Below are positions 17,162 to 26,601 of a stretch of DNA of 55,509 nucleotides, one piece after another; position 1 is the stretch's first letter; each line of letters opens with the position of its first letter. Position numbers and translations under genes: made by a program. This DNA comes from Bacillota bacterium (GTDB lineage Bacteria; Bacillota; GCA-003054495; Carboxydocellales; JAJZSN01): contig JAJZSN010000004.1 in the NCBI GenBank assembly GCA_021849745.1, positions 1 through 55,509 on the forward strand, read 5' to 3'. Under the pieces are notes generated by a model that searched no databases, had not been told where the DNA came from, and saw only the letters and a program-made list of their open reading frames with translations.

Positions 17162-17977
17162 ATGACCGAGCACCTAGACATGAAAACAGGGATCGATAAG
17201 CCCAAGGTTAAAGGGGTGGCAGAGGAAATAGTCTGCCATCGCTATACAGACGAGGGATGGGTTAGAATCTCAGTTCACGTGCCTAGCGAAATGGAGCTCA
17301 CAATCTATCTAAATCAACAAGAACTGGTAACTATCCTGTGCACTCCAACAAAACTGAATCTCCTTGTCCTTGGCTTCCTGTACGGAGAGGGTATCATTTC
17401 TGGCATCGATGACGTGGCGGTAATGCGGATGTGTGAGGATGAGTCCTTGGCCGATGTGAGGCTGAACAATCTCGAATATGAATTGCCAACCCAGCGGACA
17501 ATTACCTCCGGTTGTGGTGGCGGTGCGGTTTTTAAAACTCAGGGGCAGAAAGTTGATTCGGATTTTGTTATTACACCCACGGAAGTGGTATCACTAATGA
17601 AGCAATTTCTAGACCAAATGGAGCTGTACAGGCTTAGTGGTGGTGTCCACACTTCAGCTCTGGCTGACAATAGTAACCTTTTAATAATTGCTGAGGATAT
17701 TGGACGCCATAACACCTTGGATAAGATTCAAGGCGAATGTATAATGAGGGGAATATCCACTAGAGATCGATTACTACTCACTACCGGTCGCATTTCTTCG
17801 GAAATGCTGCATAAGGCGGCAAAAATGCAGGTCCCGATTGTTGTTTCTCGTCATTCGCCTACAGGTGGTGCCGTTTCCCTAGCTAATGATTTAGGCATTA
17901 CTCTGGTTGGTCATGCACGCGGAGGTCGTTTACAGGTATATTCTTACCCGGAGCGACTTAGCTGCTCAACAGATTAA
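17162..17977 (+). CDS. fdhD: FdhD-type cofactor sulfuration protein
   Basis: 271-residue FdhD protein. In E. coli FdhD moves sulfur from IscS to the molybdenum cofactor of formate dehydrogenase. The catalytic region reads TSGCGGGAVF with C118. The second cysteine of the E. coli CxxC pair is glycine here, as in some homologues. The C-terminal half contains LLIIAEDIGRHNTLDKI near 180 and TTGRISSEML near 205. It starts one base after bamD (stop TAG then ATG) and lies inside the bam operon with no formate dehydrogenase gene nearby. I infer it serves BamB, a W-pterin enzyme, which would be an unusual client. Confidence 0.88.
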   Translation: MTEHLDMKTGIDKPKVKGVAEEIVCHRYTDEGWVRISVHVPSEMELTIYLNQQELVTILCTPTKLNLLVLGFLYGEGIISGIDDVAVMRMCEDESLADVRLNNLEYELPTQRTITSGCGGGAVFKTQGQKVDSDFVITPTEVVSLMKQFLDQMELYRLSGGVHTSALADNSNLLIIAEDIGRHNTLDKIQGECIMRGISTRDRLLLTTGRISSEMLHKAAKMQVPIVVSRHSPTGGAVSLANDLGITLVGHARGGRLQVYSYPERLSCSTD

Positions 17978-18030
17978 AGTAGGCCGAACCCGAACAGTAC
18001 GGACACAAAGACCAGAAAGAGGTGATAAAA

Positions 18031-21000
18031 GTGGAAAACGCACTAGAAGGAGTTAAAAAAGAGCTTGTTACAGGTCCTGCAGGTCGTGATTTTGGAGACG
18101 TTATGATAGTCGGCGGAGGGATTAGCGGAATTCAAGCCGCTCTTGATCTTGCCACTGCAGGTTTCAAGGTTTACCTTGTTGAAAAAGCGCCGAGCATCGG
18201 GGGCCATATGGCCCAGCTTGACAAGACTTTTCCCACCAATGACTGCTCCATGTGAATACTCTCACCTAAGCTGGTCGAGGTCGGCCGGCATCAAAATATT
18301 GAAGTTCTAACTTATACTGAAGTTGACAGTATAGAAGGAGAAGCGGGAGACTTTCAGGTTACCCTGATTAAAAAACCCAGATATGTTGATGAGAGTAAAT
18401 GTACAGGTTGTAATGTCTGTGTCGAGTACTGCCCCATCAAATACCCTGATCAATTTAATCAGGAAATATCCAATAATAAAGCCATCCATATCTACTTTGC
18501 ACAAGCAATTCCACTTGTCACTTATGTAGATGAAAGCTGTATTTACCTTAAAGAAAAGAAATGTACAATATGTCAAGCAGTCTGTGGGGCTGACGCCATA
18601 GATTTTAATCAAAGGGCGGAAAAGGTAGAAATTAATGTAGGAGCTATAATTCTATCTAATGGCCTTGAGCCTTTCGATCCCAAGGTGAGGGAAGAATATC
18701 GCTATGGTGAGTTTGCCAATGTTGTGACCAGTATGGACTATGAGCGGTTGATGTGTGCCACTGGACCCTACGAAGGGGAGATTCTGCGGGTTTCAGACAA
18801 GAAGCATCCCCATAAAATAGCTTGGGTTAGCTGTGTCGGTTCCAGACAGGTTATCCCAGGCGGAAATAGCTACTGTTCAGGGGTATGCTGTACCTATAGC
18901 CAGAAACAAGTGATTTTAACAAAGGATCACAACCCTGAGGCCCACTGTACCATCTTCCATAACGACATTCGTTCCCATGGGAAGGATTTTGAGCGCTACT
19001 ACGAAAGAACTGCGAACCTTCCCGGAGTAGAATTTATTAGAAGTTATGTAACTATAGTGCGAGAAATACCGGAAACCAAGAATGTAGTTATCAGATATTC
19101 TACCCCAGATGGAGTAAAAGAAGAAGAATTCGATATGGTGGTATTGTCTGTTGGCTTGAATCCTCCTGCTGATAATGTTGATATGGCAGATAAGTTCGGT
19201 ATTGAGCTCAATTCCCACGGATTCAGTAAAACAGTCGTTTCCAATCCCTTGGAGACCACCAGACCTGGTATCTTTGTGAGCGGATCCTTCCGGGGTCCTA
19301 CAGATATTCCTGATTCAGTTTTCAGCGCCAGCGGAGCCGGTTCCCAATGTGGTGAACTCCTTGACTATAGGCGTGGGAATCTGACTAAAGAAAGGATTTA
19401 TCCTGTAGAAAAGGATGTTTCTCAAGAGGAGCCAAGGATAGGCGTCTTTGTATGTCATTGTGGCGCTAATATCAGCAGGGTAGTAGATATTCCTTCCACA
19501 GTTGAATATTCCTTATCTTTACCCAATGTGGTCTACGCTACCAACCAGTTATTTTCCTGTGCTACCAATTCAGCCCAAGAGATAACTGATATAGCTAAAG
19601 AAAAAGGCCTCAATCGAGTGGTGTTAGCCGCCTGCTCGCCCAGAACCCTTGAACCCTTGTTCCGGGACACCCTGCGGGAAGCCGGTTTGAATCAATATTA
19701 TCTCGAAATGTCTAATATCAGAGAACATTGCTCCTGGGTTCACTCAAAAGAAAAAGATGAAGCCACCATAAAGGCCAAGGAATTAATTCGGATGTCAGTA
19801 GCCCGGGCCAACCACTTGGAGCCTTTACAGGAATTTGATTTACCTGTGAACAAGACGGCTTTAGTTGTAGGTGGAGGCATTGCCGGCATGACCAGTGCCC
19901 TCTCCATAGCTAACCAAGGACATGAGGTGCACTTAGTTGAAAAGGATACAGATTTAGGGGGAATGGCCCGGAAAATTCATTACACCTTAGAAGGATTAGA
20001 TGTCCAAGAATATTTAGGTGATATCATCCGTAAGGTTTATCAGCACCCCTCAATCCATGTATATACTAATGCATCCATTACGGAAGCTAGCGGTTATGTA
20101 GGGAATTTCGTAACTAAAGTGAAGTCTGAAATAGGGTTACTAGAGGTAAAACACGGTGCAACCATCATCGCTACAGGTGCAGAAGTATACAAGCCCACCG
20201 AATACCTGTATGGAGAAGATGATAGGGTAATGACCCACTTGGAGTTGGAGGAGCAAATTGCTAACCGGGAAGAAAAGCTTATAAACTCTGAGAGTCTAGT
20301 GATGATTCAATGTGTAGGCTGCAGAAATGAAGACAGAAATTACTGTAGCCGGATTTGCTGTAGTGAGTCTGTAAAGAACGCCTTGAAACTCAAAGAGATT
20401 AATCCTCAGATGGATATCTATATTCTCTTTAGGGATATGAGAACCTATGGGTACAATGAGAATTATTACCGGGAAGCTGCAAGTAAGGATGTAAAGTTCA
20501 TCCGCTACGAACCCCAGGATAAGCCTCAGGTGGAAGCTGTTGTAGAGGAGGGTCGCCCTGTCTTACGGGTTACTGTAACCGATATTATCTTAGATAAGAA
20601 GCTGGAACTGGATGCCGATTACCTGGCTTTAGCTGCCGCCATTATTCCTGCGGAGGACAGAAAGGGTGTAGCCGGTTTATTCAAGGTATCTCTGGGCGTC
20701 GATGGTTTCTTCAAGGAGGCCCATGTGAAATTAAGACCTGTTGAGTTTGGGGCAGATGGTGTTTATCTCTGTGGTATAGCTCACTATCCAAAACTTATAG
20801 CTGAAACGGTTAGCCAAGCTTATGGGGCTGCCGGCCGAGCTTTAACCTTGCTCTCCCATGAAACAGTTGTAGCCTCCGGTTCAGTTTGTGAAGTCAATGA
20901 GAAGAAGTGCATTGGGTGTGGGGCATGTATCTCAGCTTGTAGCTATGGAGCCCTTGAGTTTCATGATACACGACATGGCAAAAAGGTCGGTATTAATCCC

Positions 21001-21120
21001 GTTCTTTGTAAAGGAGATGGTCTCTGTAACGCCAAGTGTCCAACAGGGGCTATTGCACTAAAACACTTTACCGATGAAGGACTCATGAGCCAAATTGATG
21101 CTGCGGTACAAGGCTTGTAG
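18031..21120 (+). CDS. bamE: HdrA-like flavin/iron-sulfur subunit BamE, selenoprotein
   Basis: Electron-distributing subunit of the class II benzoyl-CoA reductase complex, 1029 residues when the in-frame UGA at 18253-18255 is read as selenocysteine (residue 75). The UGA replaces the second Cys of the HdrA motif NDCSM-C-ILSPKL, and the same frame continues as HdrA for 950 residues, so this is not a frameshift. Two HdrA modules lie in tandem: FAD loop [12 protein letters not shown] (about 28) with ferredoxin cysteines [11 protein letters not shown] and CTICQAVC (about 125-187), then [12 protein letters not shown] (about 613). Each module has a Cys-rich CVGxR...CC segment (about 268 and 760). 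A 2x[4Fe-4S] ferredoxin ends the protein ([11 protein letters not shown], about 960-1015). Start chosen at GTG 18031, 5 nt after AGAGGTGAT; GTG 18022 overlaps that site. Confidence 0.9.
18256..18289 (+). promoter_or_regulatory. Candidate bacterial SECIS element in bamE
   Basis: Beginning 14 nt after the UGA, arms GCTGG (18270-18274) and CCGGC (18285-18289) enclose a 10-nt loop containing GAGGTCGG. The AGGTC in the loop resembles the AGGUC apical loop of the E. coli fdhF SECIS. Position and shape fit a SelB-binding hairpin. Confidence 0.6.
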
Positions 21121-21168
21121 CAGTCCCATAATAAACAAGCCGGAATATAAGTTAGGAGGTGGGAAGGA

Positions 21169-21987
21169 ATGAGTGCAGGACCAAACTTTAAACCAAGAAT
21201 ATTAGGTTTTGTCTGCCATTGGTGAGCATACGGTGCTGCTGATATGGCTGGAGTTTCCAGACTACAATATACAACTGAAAATAGGCTTATTCGCGTCATG
21301 TGTTCCGGTAGAGTCGACCTGGAGTTTGTTCTCAGAGCCTTCTCAAATGGAATGGATGGGGTGTTTATCGGGGGTTGTCGTTTAAATGAGTGTAATTACG
21401 ATACTCAGGGCAACTACGATGCTCTAAACATGGTACTTCTAAGTAAAAAAATAATGGAACACATAGGTTTGAACCCTGAAAGATTACGGATAGAATTTAT
21501 TTCTTCCGGTGAAGGAAATCTTTTTGCCGAAGTTATGAGTGACTTTGGCAAAAAGGTGAAGGAACTAGGACCCCTCGGCAAAGGTGAAGGAATAGACCAA
21601 GTTGAATTAACGAGTAAACTTCAAGAAATTAGAAAGCTTGTCCCTTACATTAAGTTGGCGAAAAGGGACAAACTGGCAATGCGTCTTGGAAAACAAGAAG
21701 AATATGACACACTTTTCACTAGGGACGAGATAGACAGTTTATTTAACGAAGTAGTTTCATACTATATTGACCCTGGTAAGTGTCAGGCCTGTACGATTTG
21801 CGCTCAGAGATGCCCGGTAGACGCCATTATAAGCGCCAAGAAACAGATTCATGTAGTTGACCAGGAGAAATGTATAAAATGCGGTAATTGTTTCGAAGCT
21901 TGCCCCTCTAAATTTGGTGCGGTGACGAAGATTTCCGGTGAGCCTGTTCCACCTCCTCTTCCTGAAGGAGAAAGAGCTATAGGCTGA
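21169..21987 (+). CDS. bamF: MvhD-like subunit BamF, selenoprotein
   Basis: 272-residue protein when the in-frame UGA at 21223-21225 (residue 19) is read as selenocysteine. The N-terminal domain (about 1-140) is MvhD/HdrA-partner type; its CxxC motif appears as FVCHW-U-AYGAADMAG, where U replaces the second Cys. The C-terminal part has two ferredoxin clusters, CQACTICAQRCP (about 205) and CIKCGNCFEACP (about 234). BamF of Geobacter is a known selenoprotein. It should pass electrons between BamE and further partners. Start ATG 21169 follows TTAGGAGGTGGG, 48 nt after bamE. Calling from the first downstream ATG would lose the redox motif. Confidence 0.9.
21226..21260 (+). promoter_or_regulatory. 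Candidate bacterial SECIS element in bamF
   Basis: Stem CTGGA (21248-21252) / TCCAG (21256-21260) with loop GTT, starting 22 nt after the UGA. A small stem with a GU-containing apical loop at this distance is typical of bacterial SECIS elements. The three-base loop is tight, so the exact fold is uncertain. Confidence 0.5.
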
Positions 21988-22022
21988 TAACCAATACGTA
22001 ACTGATAGAAAGGAGTGAAATC

Positions 22023-22922
22023 ATGGAGCGTACTAGCAAGGTTATTTCCATAAGTGAGGCAATACAGCGCTTTGTGGGTGATACCTGTGCCTCGTTGGCA
22101 ATTGGCGGTATGCATATGCATAATAATCCAATGGCCCTCATCCGCGAAGTTATTCGCCAGCAGAAAAAGATTAAACGGTTGATTACCAGTCCCTCCGGAA
22201 GCATTAACGCTGACCTCTTAATCGGCAGCGGTCTGGTAAGTGAAGTACTAACTTCATATGTTGGTTTGGAACACCTTGGATTGGCGCCTAATTTCCGCCG
22301 AGGTGTGGAGAAAAAGACTATTAATCTGCTGGAATGTGATGAGCCTTTTCTGGTTTATGGACTTCAGGCCGGGGCCGGTGGACTTCCCTTTATTCCTTAT
22401 CCTGCAGGACTGGAATTAACTGATATTCCCAGGGTAAATCCGGAATTATATCGTTACACTACAGACCCATATACAGGTAAGCAGGTTATGACCGCAGCTC
22501 CAATCAAGCCGGAAGTTGCTTTAATTCACTGCCAGGAAGCTGACCCCTTTGGTAACGCAATTTTTAAGGGTAGTGAATTTACTGATCGCCAGATGATTTT
22601 TGCTGCTGATACAGTAATTCTTCAGGTGGAAAAGGTGGTTCCTAACCTAGCTGAGAAATACGGGTCTACTAAAGTTAATGTCCCAGGGTTCCTGGTCTCA
22701 GCAGTAGTAGAGGCACCTTTCGGTTGTCATCCCACCTCATCTCATGGTTACTATACCTACGATGAGGGCCATCTTAAGGGTTACCTGAAGGCATGCAAGG
22801 ATACCGAGTCCTATAGTGAGTACTTTAAACAATATGTAACCGGTATTGCTGAGGAGAATTATTCCCAACAAATCGGTGCAGAGCAGTTGGAAAAGTTACG
22901 GCAAGGAGGTGGAGTCAAATGA
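22023..22922 (+). CDS. CoA-transferase-fold protein, alpha subunit, IpdA-like
   Basis: 299-residue family I CoA-transferase-fold subunit. Seen: GDTCASLAIGGMHMHNNPMA near 20-40, NLLECDEPFLVYGLQAGAGG near 103-122, PFIPYPAGLELTD near 124, and SAVVEAPFGCHPTSSHGYY near 230-250. The DEPF..GLQA and PF.P.AG segments resemble IpdA, half of the IpdAB hydrolase that opens the last ring in steroid breakdown (recalled, not searched). The stop overlaps the start of the beta gene by 4 nt (ATGA). It lies between bamF and a benzoate-type ligase. It may be a cyclic acyl-CoA hydrolase or a true CoA-transferase. Confidence 0.75.
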   Translation: MERTSKVISISEAIQRFVGDTCASLAIGGMHMHNNPMALIREVIRQQKKIKRLITSPSGSINADLLIGSGLVSEVLTSYVGLEHLGLAPNFRRGVEKKTINLLECDEPFLVYGLQAGAGGLPFIPYPAGLELTDIPRVNPELYRYTTDPYTGKQVMTAAPIKPEVALIHCQEADPFGNAIFKGSEFTDRQMIFAADTVILQVEKVVPNLAEKYGSTKVNVPGFLVSAVVEAPFGCHPTSSHGYYTYDEGHLKGYLKACKDTESYSEYFKQYVTGIAEENYSQQIGAEQLEKLRQGGGVK

Positions 22923-23701
22923 GTGAAAAAGTATACTCTACATCTGAGTTAATGTCTTGTGTAATGGCGCGCCACCTAAAGAATGGTGAAGTGGCTGTCA
23001 TGGGAGCAGTAAGCATGATTCCTATGGCGGCTTGCCGGATGGCCCAACTGACCCACGCTCCCAATCTTTACTATATCACCGGTGGAAGCGGTGCTGTAAA
23101 CCCTTATCTGGAACCGATGGTACCCTCCTCCTGTGATGATGAGCTCCTACGGTCTGATGCGGCCCTGGCTCTGCCGGATGTAATTCTTCTCGAAGGTCAT
23201 GGTAAACGCCTGGATGTATTCTTTGGCGGCGGCCTGCAAATTGACAAGTACGGTAACTGTAACCTCATCTGTATCGGTGATTGGGAGAAACCTGCTTTGC
23301 GTGGCCCGGGAACTGTAGGACTTCCTTTCCTGCCGCGGGCAGGAAGAGTCGTCATCTATACCATGTCCCATAATGCTAAGACTTTAATAGAAAAAGTCGA
23401 TTTTAACAGTGGTCCCGGATTTTTAGATGGCCCTGAATCCTGGTCAACCAAGGCTAAGGATTTGCCCGGTAAGGGTCCAGCCCTAGTAGTTACACCCTTA
23501 TGTGTAATGGATTTCGATGAGGAGACTAAAGTTATGCGTTTGAAGTCCTTGCACCCTGGTGTAACCTTGGAGCAAGTGGTGGAAAATACCGGTTTTCAAT
23601 TAGTTATTCCCGACGAAATCCCTGTTACTCAAGAACCAACCAGTATTGAACTGGAATACTTGCGCAAGGTAGATTCCGCTGGAATTGTTAGAAACATGTA
23701 G
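22919..23701 (+). CDS. CoA-transferase-fold protein, beta subunit, IpdB-like
   Basis: 260-residue partner of the preceding gene. Family landmarks: MAQLTHAPNLYYITGGSG (residues 41-58), GGGLQIDKYGNCNL near 102-115, GPGTVGLPF near 130, and the C-terminal LKSLHPGVTLEQVVENTGF near 204-222. In glutaconate-type CoA-transferases the catalytic glutamate lies in an ESG motif right after this HAPN stretch. Here the residue is G56 (GGSG), so the usual covalent glutamyl-CoA mechanism should be impossible. IpdB has lost it too. This favours a hydrolase role in ring or chain cleavage of a CoA ester. The exact substrate is unknown. Confidence 0.75.
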   Translation: MSEKVYSTSELMSCVMARHLKNGEVAVMGAVSMIPMAACRMAQLTHAPNLYYITGGSGAVNPYLEPMVPSSCDDELLRSDAALALPDVILLEGHGKRLDVFFGGGLQIDKYGNCNLICIGDWEKPALRGPGTVGLPFLPRAGRVVIYTMSHNAKTLIEKVDFNSGPGFLDGPESWSTKAKDLPGKGPALVVTPLCVMDFDEETKVMRLKSLHPGVTLEQVVENTGFQLVIPDEIPVTQEPTSIELEYLRKVDSAGIVRNM

Positions 23702-23737
23702 ATATATTAGTTTTTTGAGATTGAGGAGGGAGTATTT

Positions 23738-25300
23738 GTGACTGAACCTATTTTGGAAATCCCTGAGAAACTAAATTGTGCTGTGGAGATGGTAGACAAA
23801 AACATCAAGCTAGGTAGAGGCCAAAAAATTGCAATCCTCTGCCAGGATCAATCCTTTACCTATGAGGATGTCTATAAGGAAGTAAATAAATTCGGTAATG
23901 CCTTGAGAAATTTGGGTGTAAGCTTGGAAGACCGGGTATTATTACTCCTGCTAGATTGTCAACAATATGCTTTTAGCTTTTTTGGGGCCATTAAAATAGG
24001 GGCTGTACCAATTCCAACCAATACCATGTTAAAGGCCAAAGACTACCTTTACTTATTAAATGACAGCCGAGCTAAGGTAGCTGTTGTTAGTGAAGACTTA
24101 GTACCCCTCATTGAGGAAGTCAGGGGTGAACTTCGTTTTCTCCAGCACTTGATAGTGGTTGGTAATGCCGGTCCTAACCAAATTGCCTATGAACAACTGG
24201 TAGCAAATGCTTCAACTGAATTAGAGCCTGCTGATACCGGTAAAGATGATGTGGCCTTTTGGCTATACAGTTCCGGAACCACAGGAAGTCCCAAGGGTAC
24301 GGTTCACTTACAACATGACATGTTGGTAGCCACTGAATATTACGCTAAAGGAGTTCTTGGTATCAACGAAAATGATATTACTTTCTCAGTAGCAAGACTC
24401 TTTTTCGCCTACGGTTTGGGTAATGGATTATATTTCCCCTTCTCAGTAGGAGCTACCACGGTACTAAATCCGGAACGGCCTGAACCTAAAGGTATTTTTG
24501 AAGTAATCAAACGTTACAAGCCAACCTTATTCTTTTGTGTACCTACCGCTTATGGCGCCATGTTACAAATGGCAGATAAGCTTCCTGAAGTGGATATGAG
24601 CTCCATTAGACATTGTGTCTCTGCCGGTGAAGCTTTACCAAAACCCATCTTTGAAGCATGGCATAAAAAGTTTAATTTAACCATTTTGGATGGAATAGGT
24701 TCTACCGAGATTTTACACATTTTTATCTCCAACCAACCAGGGGATATTAAACCGGGAAGTACCGGTAAACCGGTTCCAGGCTATGAGGCTAAAATAGTAG
24801 ACGCTGATGGCAATCGTTTGCCGGCTATGGAAGTTGGTATCCTGATGATAAAGGGTGACAGTATAGCTGCTTATTATTGGAATAAGCATGAGAAAAGCAA
24901 AGAAACTTTCCACGGACCATGGATCAATACCGGTGATAATTATTATATGGATGAAGATGGCTACTATTGGTATGTAGGCCGGGGCGATGATATGATCAAG
25001 GCTGGTGGTATCTGGGTTTCCCCCCTTGAGGTAGAAAACACCATTTTGGAACATGATAGTGTTCAGGAATGTGGTGTAGTCGGAGCCATTGACAAGGATA
25101 ACCTGGAAAAACCCAAGGCCTTTATAGTACTAAAGGAAGGTATTGAAGCATCAGAGGAACTGGCTAAAGAAATTCAGAATTATGTTAAGTCGCGTATTGC
25201 ACTTTATAAATATCCCCGTTGGATTGAGTTTGTATCCGATCTACCTAAAACTGCTACGGGCAAGACTATGCGATATGTATTGAAGCAGCTAAATAAGTAG
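23738..25300 (+). CDS. Benzoate-CoA ligase family protein (paralogue 2)
   Basis: 520-residue aryl-CoA ligase. Seen: P-loop YSSGTTGSPKG at about 177-187, DGIGSTEILHIF near 316, GRGDDMIKAGGIWVSP near 414, and the lysine region LPKTATGKTMRYVLKQ at the C-terminus. Start is GTG 23738 after GAGGAGGGA. It directly follows the IpdAB-like pair and the bam genes, making it the best candidate for the dedicated benzoate-CoA ligase of the reductase operon. A relic of an amidohydrolase gene follows immediately. It is closely related to the ligases at 2479 and 46765. Confidence 0.88.
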   Translation: MTEPILEIPEKLNCAVEMVDKNIKLGRGQKIAILCQDQSFTYEDVYKEVNKFGNALRNLGVSLEDRVLLLLLDCQQYAFSFFGAIKIGAVPIPTNTMLKAKDYLYLLNDSRAKVAVVSEDLVPLIEEVRGELRFLQHLIVVGNAGPNQIAYEQLVANASTELEPADTGKDDVAFWLYSSGTTGSPKGTVHLQHDMLVATEYYAKGVLGINENDITFSVARLFFAYGLGNGLYFPFSVGATTVLNPERPEPKGIFEVIKRYKPTLFFCVPTAYGAMLQMADKLPEVDMSSIRHCVSAGEALPKPIFEAWHKKFNLTILDGIGSTEILHIFISNQPGDIKPGSTGKPVPGYEAKIVDADGNRLPAMEVGILMIKGDSIAAYYWNKHEKSKETFHGPWINTGDNYYMDEDGYYWYVGRGDDMIKAGGIWVSPLEVENTILEHDSVQECGVVGAIDKDNLEKPKAFIVLKEGIEASEELAKEIQNYVKSRIALYKYPRWIEFVSDLPKTATGKTMRYVLKQLNK

Positions 25301-25301
25301 T

Positions 25302-25424
25302 TTAGATGGTCAGGGTATGTACCTATTGCCGGGTTTCTTGGATGTTCACGGCCATACCGACTTCATCATCAATCCCCTCTCCTTAGCAAGGCATATCTTG
25401 CCCACTTGGATGTCCCTGGTATGA
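25302..25424 (+). pseudogene. Amidohydrolase (adenine deaminase-like) fragment
   Basis: One open frame of 40 codons reads LDGQGMYLLPGFLDVHGHTD and continues with INPLSLARHILPTW before a stop. The LPGF.DVHGH segment is the first metal-ligand (HxH) motif of cyclic amidohydrolases, and the rest resembles the adenine deaminase family. There is no start codon with ribosome site and no remainder of the gene, so it is a relic. The rest of the 250-bp gap (to 25550) holds nothing else I can identify beyond the AGGAGGTG site of the next gene. Confidence 0.6.
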
Positions 25425-25550
25425 TTCCCTATTTAGTTTAAGTTTCCTAAGCTTTACCGGATTGCCATATGTTCGCATAATACCGATGGGTGTTGTTGAT
25501 ATTCTTAAAAAAGAAATAATTTTCCCTAAAAATTCAGGAGGTGTTTATCA

Positions 25551-26573
25551 ATGAAAGCTGCAGTTTTTTATGGAGCAAATCAACCTTTAAAAGTTGAGGA
25601 AGTTCCAACCCCTCAGATTAGCAGTGGAGAAGTTTTGATTAAAGTGGCAGCCTGTGGACTTTGTCATACCGACATAAGTTATATTGACCACGGAGTACCT
25701 ACCTTTAAAAAACCCCCATTGATCTTAGGTCATGAAATTTCCGGTACTGTAGCCGAAGTATCTTCAGATGTAACAAATTTTAAGGTAGGTGACAAGGTAT
25801 TGTTGCCTGCAGTTATGTCCTGTGGAACTTGTTATTACTGTAGAAGTGGTCGGGAAAACATTTGTTCCAATATGAAAATGTTTGGTAATGATATTGATGG
25901 AGGCTTCGCAGAATTCGTAAAAGCCCCGGCCAAAGATATCTTTATCCTGCCGGATGAAATACCTTTAATTGAAGGCGCTATTATTGCTGATGCCATTACA
26001 ACTCCATTCCATGCAGTGAAAAACCGTGGTCAGGTCAAACCTGGTGATTATGTGTTGGTCATCGGTTGTGGTGGTGTTGGTTTAAACATGGTTCAGGTTG
26101 CTAACGCCGTTGGAGCATCAGTTGTTGCTGTAGATATTGCTCCGGCAAAGCTGGAAATGGCCAAGAAACTTGGTGCTGCTGCGACAGTTAATCCAAACGA
26201 GGTTCCTGACGTAGCTAAAGCAGTTCGTAAATTAACCGGTGGCGGCGCTGATGTATCCTTTGAATGTATTGGTAACCCTAAAACAATGGAAGTGGCATTT
26301 AGTGCTCTGCGTAATGGCGGTCGCTTTGTCATGGTTGGCTATACTGAACATTCCATGAACCTTAACGCTAGTCGTGTTATGTATAGAGAGATGGAAGTAA
26401 TTGGTTCCCTAGGCTGTCGTCCAGTAGACTATCCAAAGGTAATTGAATTAGCCCGTGCAGGGAAAATTCAAGTGGCACCGATGGTTTCTAAACGATTCTC
26501 CTTAGATCAAATTAATGAAGGCTTAGACTACCTACGCTCCGGTGAAGGTTTTAGATCGGTAATCGTTCCCTAA
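25551..26573 (+). CDS. 6-hydroxycyclohex-1-ene-1-carbonyl-CoA dehydrogenase-like zinc alcohol dehydrogenase (Had/BamQ)
   Basis: 340-residue zinc-dependent medium-chain dehydrogenase. Catalytic zinc: C37 and H60-E61 (GHE); structural zinc cysteines lie at about 90-104 ([16 protein letters not shown]). NAD-binding loop GCGGVGLN is at about 170. The [11 protein letters not shown] segment and setting fit Had/BamQ. That enzyme oxidises 6-hydroxycyclohex-1-ene-1-carbonyl-CoA to the 6-oxo compound that BamA opens. It is grouped with a crotonase and an acyl-CoA dehydrogenase. A second copy, very similar along its length, lies at 40976 under a sigma-54 promoter. Confidence 0.8.
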   Translation: MKAAVFYGANQPLKVEEVPTPQISSGEVLIKVAACGLCHTDISYIDHGVPTFKKPPLILGHEISGTVAEVSSDVTNFKVGDKVLLPAVMSCGTCYYCRSGRENICSNMKMFGNDIDGGFAEFVKAPAKDIFILPDEIPLIEGAIIADAITTPFHAVKNRGQVKPGDYVLVIGCGGVGLNMVQVANAVGASVVAVDIAPAKLEMAKKLGAAATVNPNEVPDVAKAVRKLTGGGADVSFECIGNPKTMEVAFSALRNGGRFVMVGYTEHSMNLNASRVMYREMEVIGSLGCRPVDYPKVIELARAGKIQVAPMVSKRFSLDQINEGLDYLRSGEGFRSVIVP

Positions 26574-26601
26574 GGGGTAAAATCTGTGAGGAGGATTAAA
26601 C

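Noticed and set aside
18256..18684. bamE as a pseudogene broken by a stop codon or frameshift
   Set aside because: The frame is unchanged on both sides of the single UGA, the stop falls on a conserved cysteine and a SECIS-like hairpin follows; selenocysteine explains it better.
22023..23701. Simple glutaconate CoA-transferase annotation
   Set aside because: The beta subunit lacks the catalytic glutamate and both chains look closer to IpdAB; kept as CoA-transferase-fold proteins of uncertain reaction.
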